This document shows, piece after piece, positions 53,001 to 56,000 of a stretch of 64,000 nt of DNA. Source of the DNA: Apoderus coryli (lineage: Eukaryota > Arthropoda > Insecta > Coleoptera > Attelabidae). Below the pieces are notes generated by a model. That model was not told the DNA's origin. It saw only the letters and a list, made by a program, of their open reading frames with translations, and did not search any database. The translations under genes and the position numbers were made by a program. The stretch is from assembly GCA_911728435.2 (NCBI GenBank), contig OU452201.1:24862001-24926000 (forward strand), in the 5' to 3' direction. How positions within the stretch are numbered: the first letter of the stretch is position 1; each line of letters starts with the position of its first letter.

Positions 53001-56000
53001 TATATTGATTCGCTTGTTTGTATAAGCCCTCAATCTGTTTAGTTTTGCACACTGCAGAATTGCAAACACTTCCGCTTGAAATACGGATGTGTTTTTCCCC
53101 AGTGAGAATCTTAGATTCGTGTTAATACACTTTTAAAAAATATAAAATTTCACAAATTTTAAATTTATTGGTACTAATTTAAATTACGAATTCAAGCACT
53201 ACCACCTCAAGTACTCCACAAGAGGAAAATTGAACATCATGAAGAGGAAGAACATGAGAAAGTAACAGGACTTGAGGAAGTGAGAGATTGGATTATGTAC
53301 GATGAATATCTTGAAGGAGAAATAGGTGAGGAAGTTTCGGAAGAGGAAGTTTCTGTAATAGAAATGAAAATCCCAATATAGTGAGTATTTTGTAATTTTT
53401 TTATTATAAGATTTACACTAGGTATTTTAAACTGGTTTATTTTGCTTTTGTCTCGAACCTACTAAAGTAATTTTTTTTTGGAATTCTGACGGTTAGTATC
53501 ATGGAGAAGCACCTGCTCAAAAGTATTAAACATAGTTTGGTTTTTATTTTATGAGCAAGATTAAGTTTTTTTTACTTATTTTGCTTTACTTTTCTTAGAA
53601 TTTTATTTTATATTATTTTTATATTTTTTCTTATTTTGTTTTATTCAAGTATGAATGGCCGTTGGGCTACACATCCCGTAATGAAGACGTTTATTATTAT
53701 AATAATATTCTATCCTTAGAAAATCTTACTGTCCTCTATTTGCTGAAAAAATAGACGTAGCAGCATTTATTATTAATTTTTTGTGGGCGTCATAATTTTC
53801 ATTAGCACATTTTTGTTTACGAAAAACAATGAAAATGACCTCTAAATGTCATAAAATAACAAAGTAGTTCTTACTTCCCTTATTATAGAAATTATATGAC
53901 AATGAAAATATTCATTGAAATTCCAGGAAATATCTTTAGTAGGTAGTTCTCGAAATTTTCCAAAAAAAAAAAAATACCGCTTGGGGTGTATTACATATAT
54001 ATATTCAATTTCATAATTTTAGTGTCAGTATAGAATCTCAAGATATTGTCAGTGATTTGCTCAATGATTTATTGTCTGAAATGGACAAGCAGTTAACTAA
54101 ACGAGAAACTGAAAATATTGTTAAAGAAATATTAAGCGGAATATTGAAATGTACCAGTGTTGTGGATATATTAAACGAAATTATTGACAATTTACCTTTT
54201 GAGCCTAGCGATGAACAACACAGCCAAATAGGACTTGCTGCTGAAAAATTGTATAGTATACAAGAACCGGAGGTATATAAGCATGTGTTACCGTCTTTCT
54301 TTTTACCTACGTTACAAGAATATAACGGGTGTTTTTTATTGAAATGGAATAAAACAAAGATGAATTTTTTAAATTGACATGAAATTTACTTTATTCGAAA
54401 GATAATCTTCTGGCATTATAATTATTTAAATATGACTTCTGGCATATGACCGCCAAGGTTGGTTGGACGCAGTCTAATCTGGAGGTCCAATTTTGGAAGC
54501 GTTGTTCAGGCGTCATTGTATTCATGTTGAAGTGCCAAACCAAACTAAACATAAATCACTTGACAGCTGACAAAATGGCCGCTAGTTAAAACAGGGCTAA
54601 CTTAAAGTTCTATACCTACCTCTATAAAAAACACCCTTTATAACAATCACAATAATAACAGAAAGAGTGATCCGATAAGGTCGTATATGACCGCGCTCAT
54701 CTGTACCAGAGAACAACAGAGGCAGGTGGTAGCCATGTTTTAATATACTCGACAGATCCGTATTTACGTTTTATTGAAATTACAGGATAGGTAAAGAACA
54801 GGGGAGTAATAGAATTATTTTATATTACATCTTTATTAATTATAAAAACAAATACTTTTTTACTTTCCTTCATGTTTCCATATAATCATTTTATTTTTAT
54901 TTATATTTTTAAAATTTCTATTGATTAATTTTAATGTATAAAATAACCTTAACCTAAAATATAATTTCGTAACATATTTTTTTGGGAAATTAGAACATGA
55001 ATGTTCAAACTTTACATTTTTGCTTAAATTAATAAAATTATTAATAATATTGAATTAGCAATTAACCATAGTTCAGCTCTAAAGAAAAAAAAAAGTGTAA
55101 TTGATTACGGGCAAATATAAATGTATTAATTTTAGATAGAGTAAAATAAAGTTGATCTAATTTATACAATAGGTCTACCGATTTTCAATTGCTTAAGTAT
55201 AATTGAGAATGTATTATATTTTACCTGTTTATGGCCTTCAGAAAAACAACGCAAGCACACATGTTGGGAATTTCCCATTATATACCTACAAAACATGCTA
55301 AAATCACACCCAATAAATGGGCAATAAAACCTGAGACGTGAATTTACTACCTGTTAATATCTATAATAGTTAAAATATGTAATTCAAATTTAATAAACAC
55401 TGTCAGAATTTAATAGAATTTTTGCACTCATCTAGTAAGATTTTTAAGCTCTCTTTTTAGAATACCTAAGATGTATTGGAGTTTTATGGGCAAATAGACT
55501 AAACCAAGTTATAAAAGATAAGGGCCATAGTGCTGCGAAATTAAGCGAAGTTATTCATGTTTTTTAAAAAATTTATGTGATTTTTTAGGCAAGGAAGCTC
55601 AATCTTTTACACAGTTTGTTTAGAAATATTTGTTTTTCAAAATAACAATTGGTAATTTGATTTAATGTACCTATGTGATATTATTGTAATCTAATTGTAT
55701 ATGCATTTAATTCAAATACTACATAAATATCTTACCTTTTACTATCCATCGGGAAACTAAAGAATGATAAATTGCAGTTATAATATTTATTCCTGCAATT
55801 CTTCGCAGCACACATCATTCCGCCTCTACTTTTTTGCATTTCAAAATAAACAATATCACTATCAAAAATTTATAAAACAAAAACACACAATATAACTATA
55901 TAACACACAGAATACTACGGCACTGGAAAACAAATCACTTGAAATGACAAAGCACAAATAAAATATCCCGACGACAATGAGAGTATAAGAAAACATGGCG

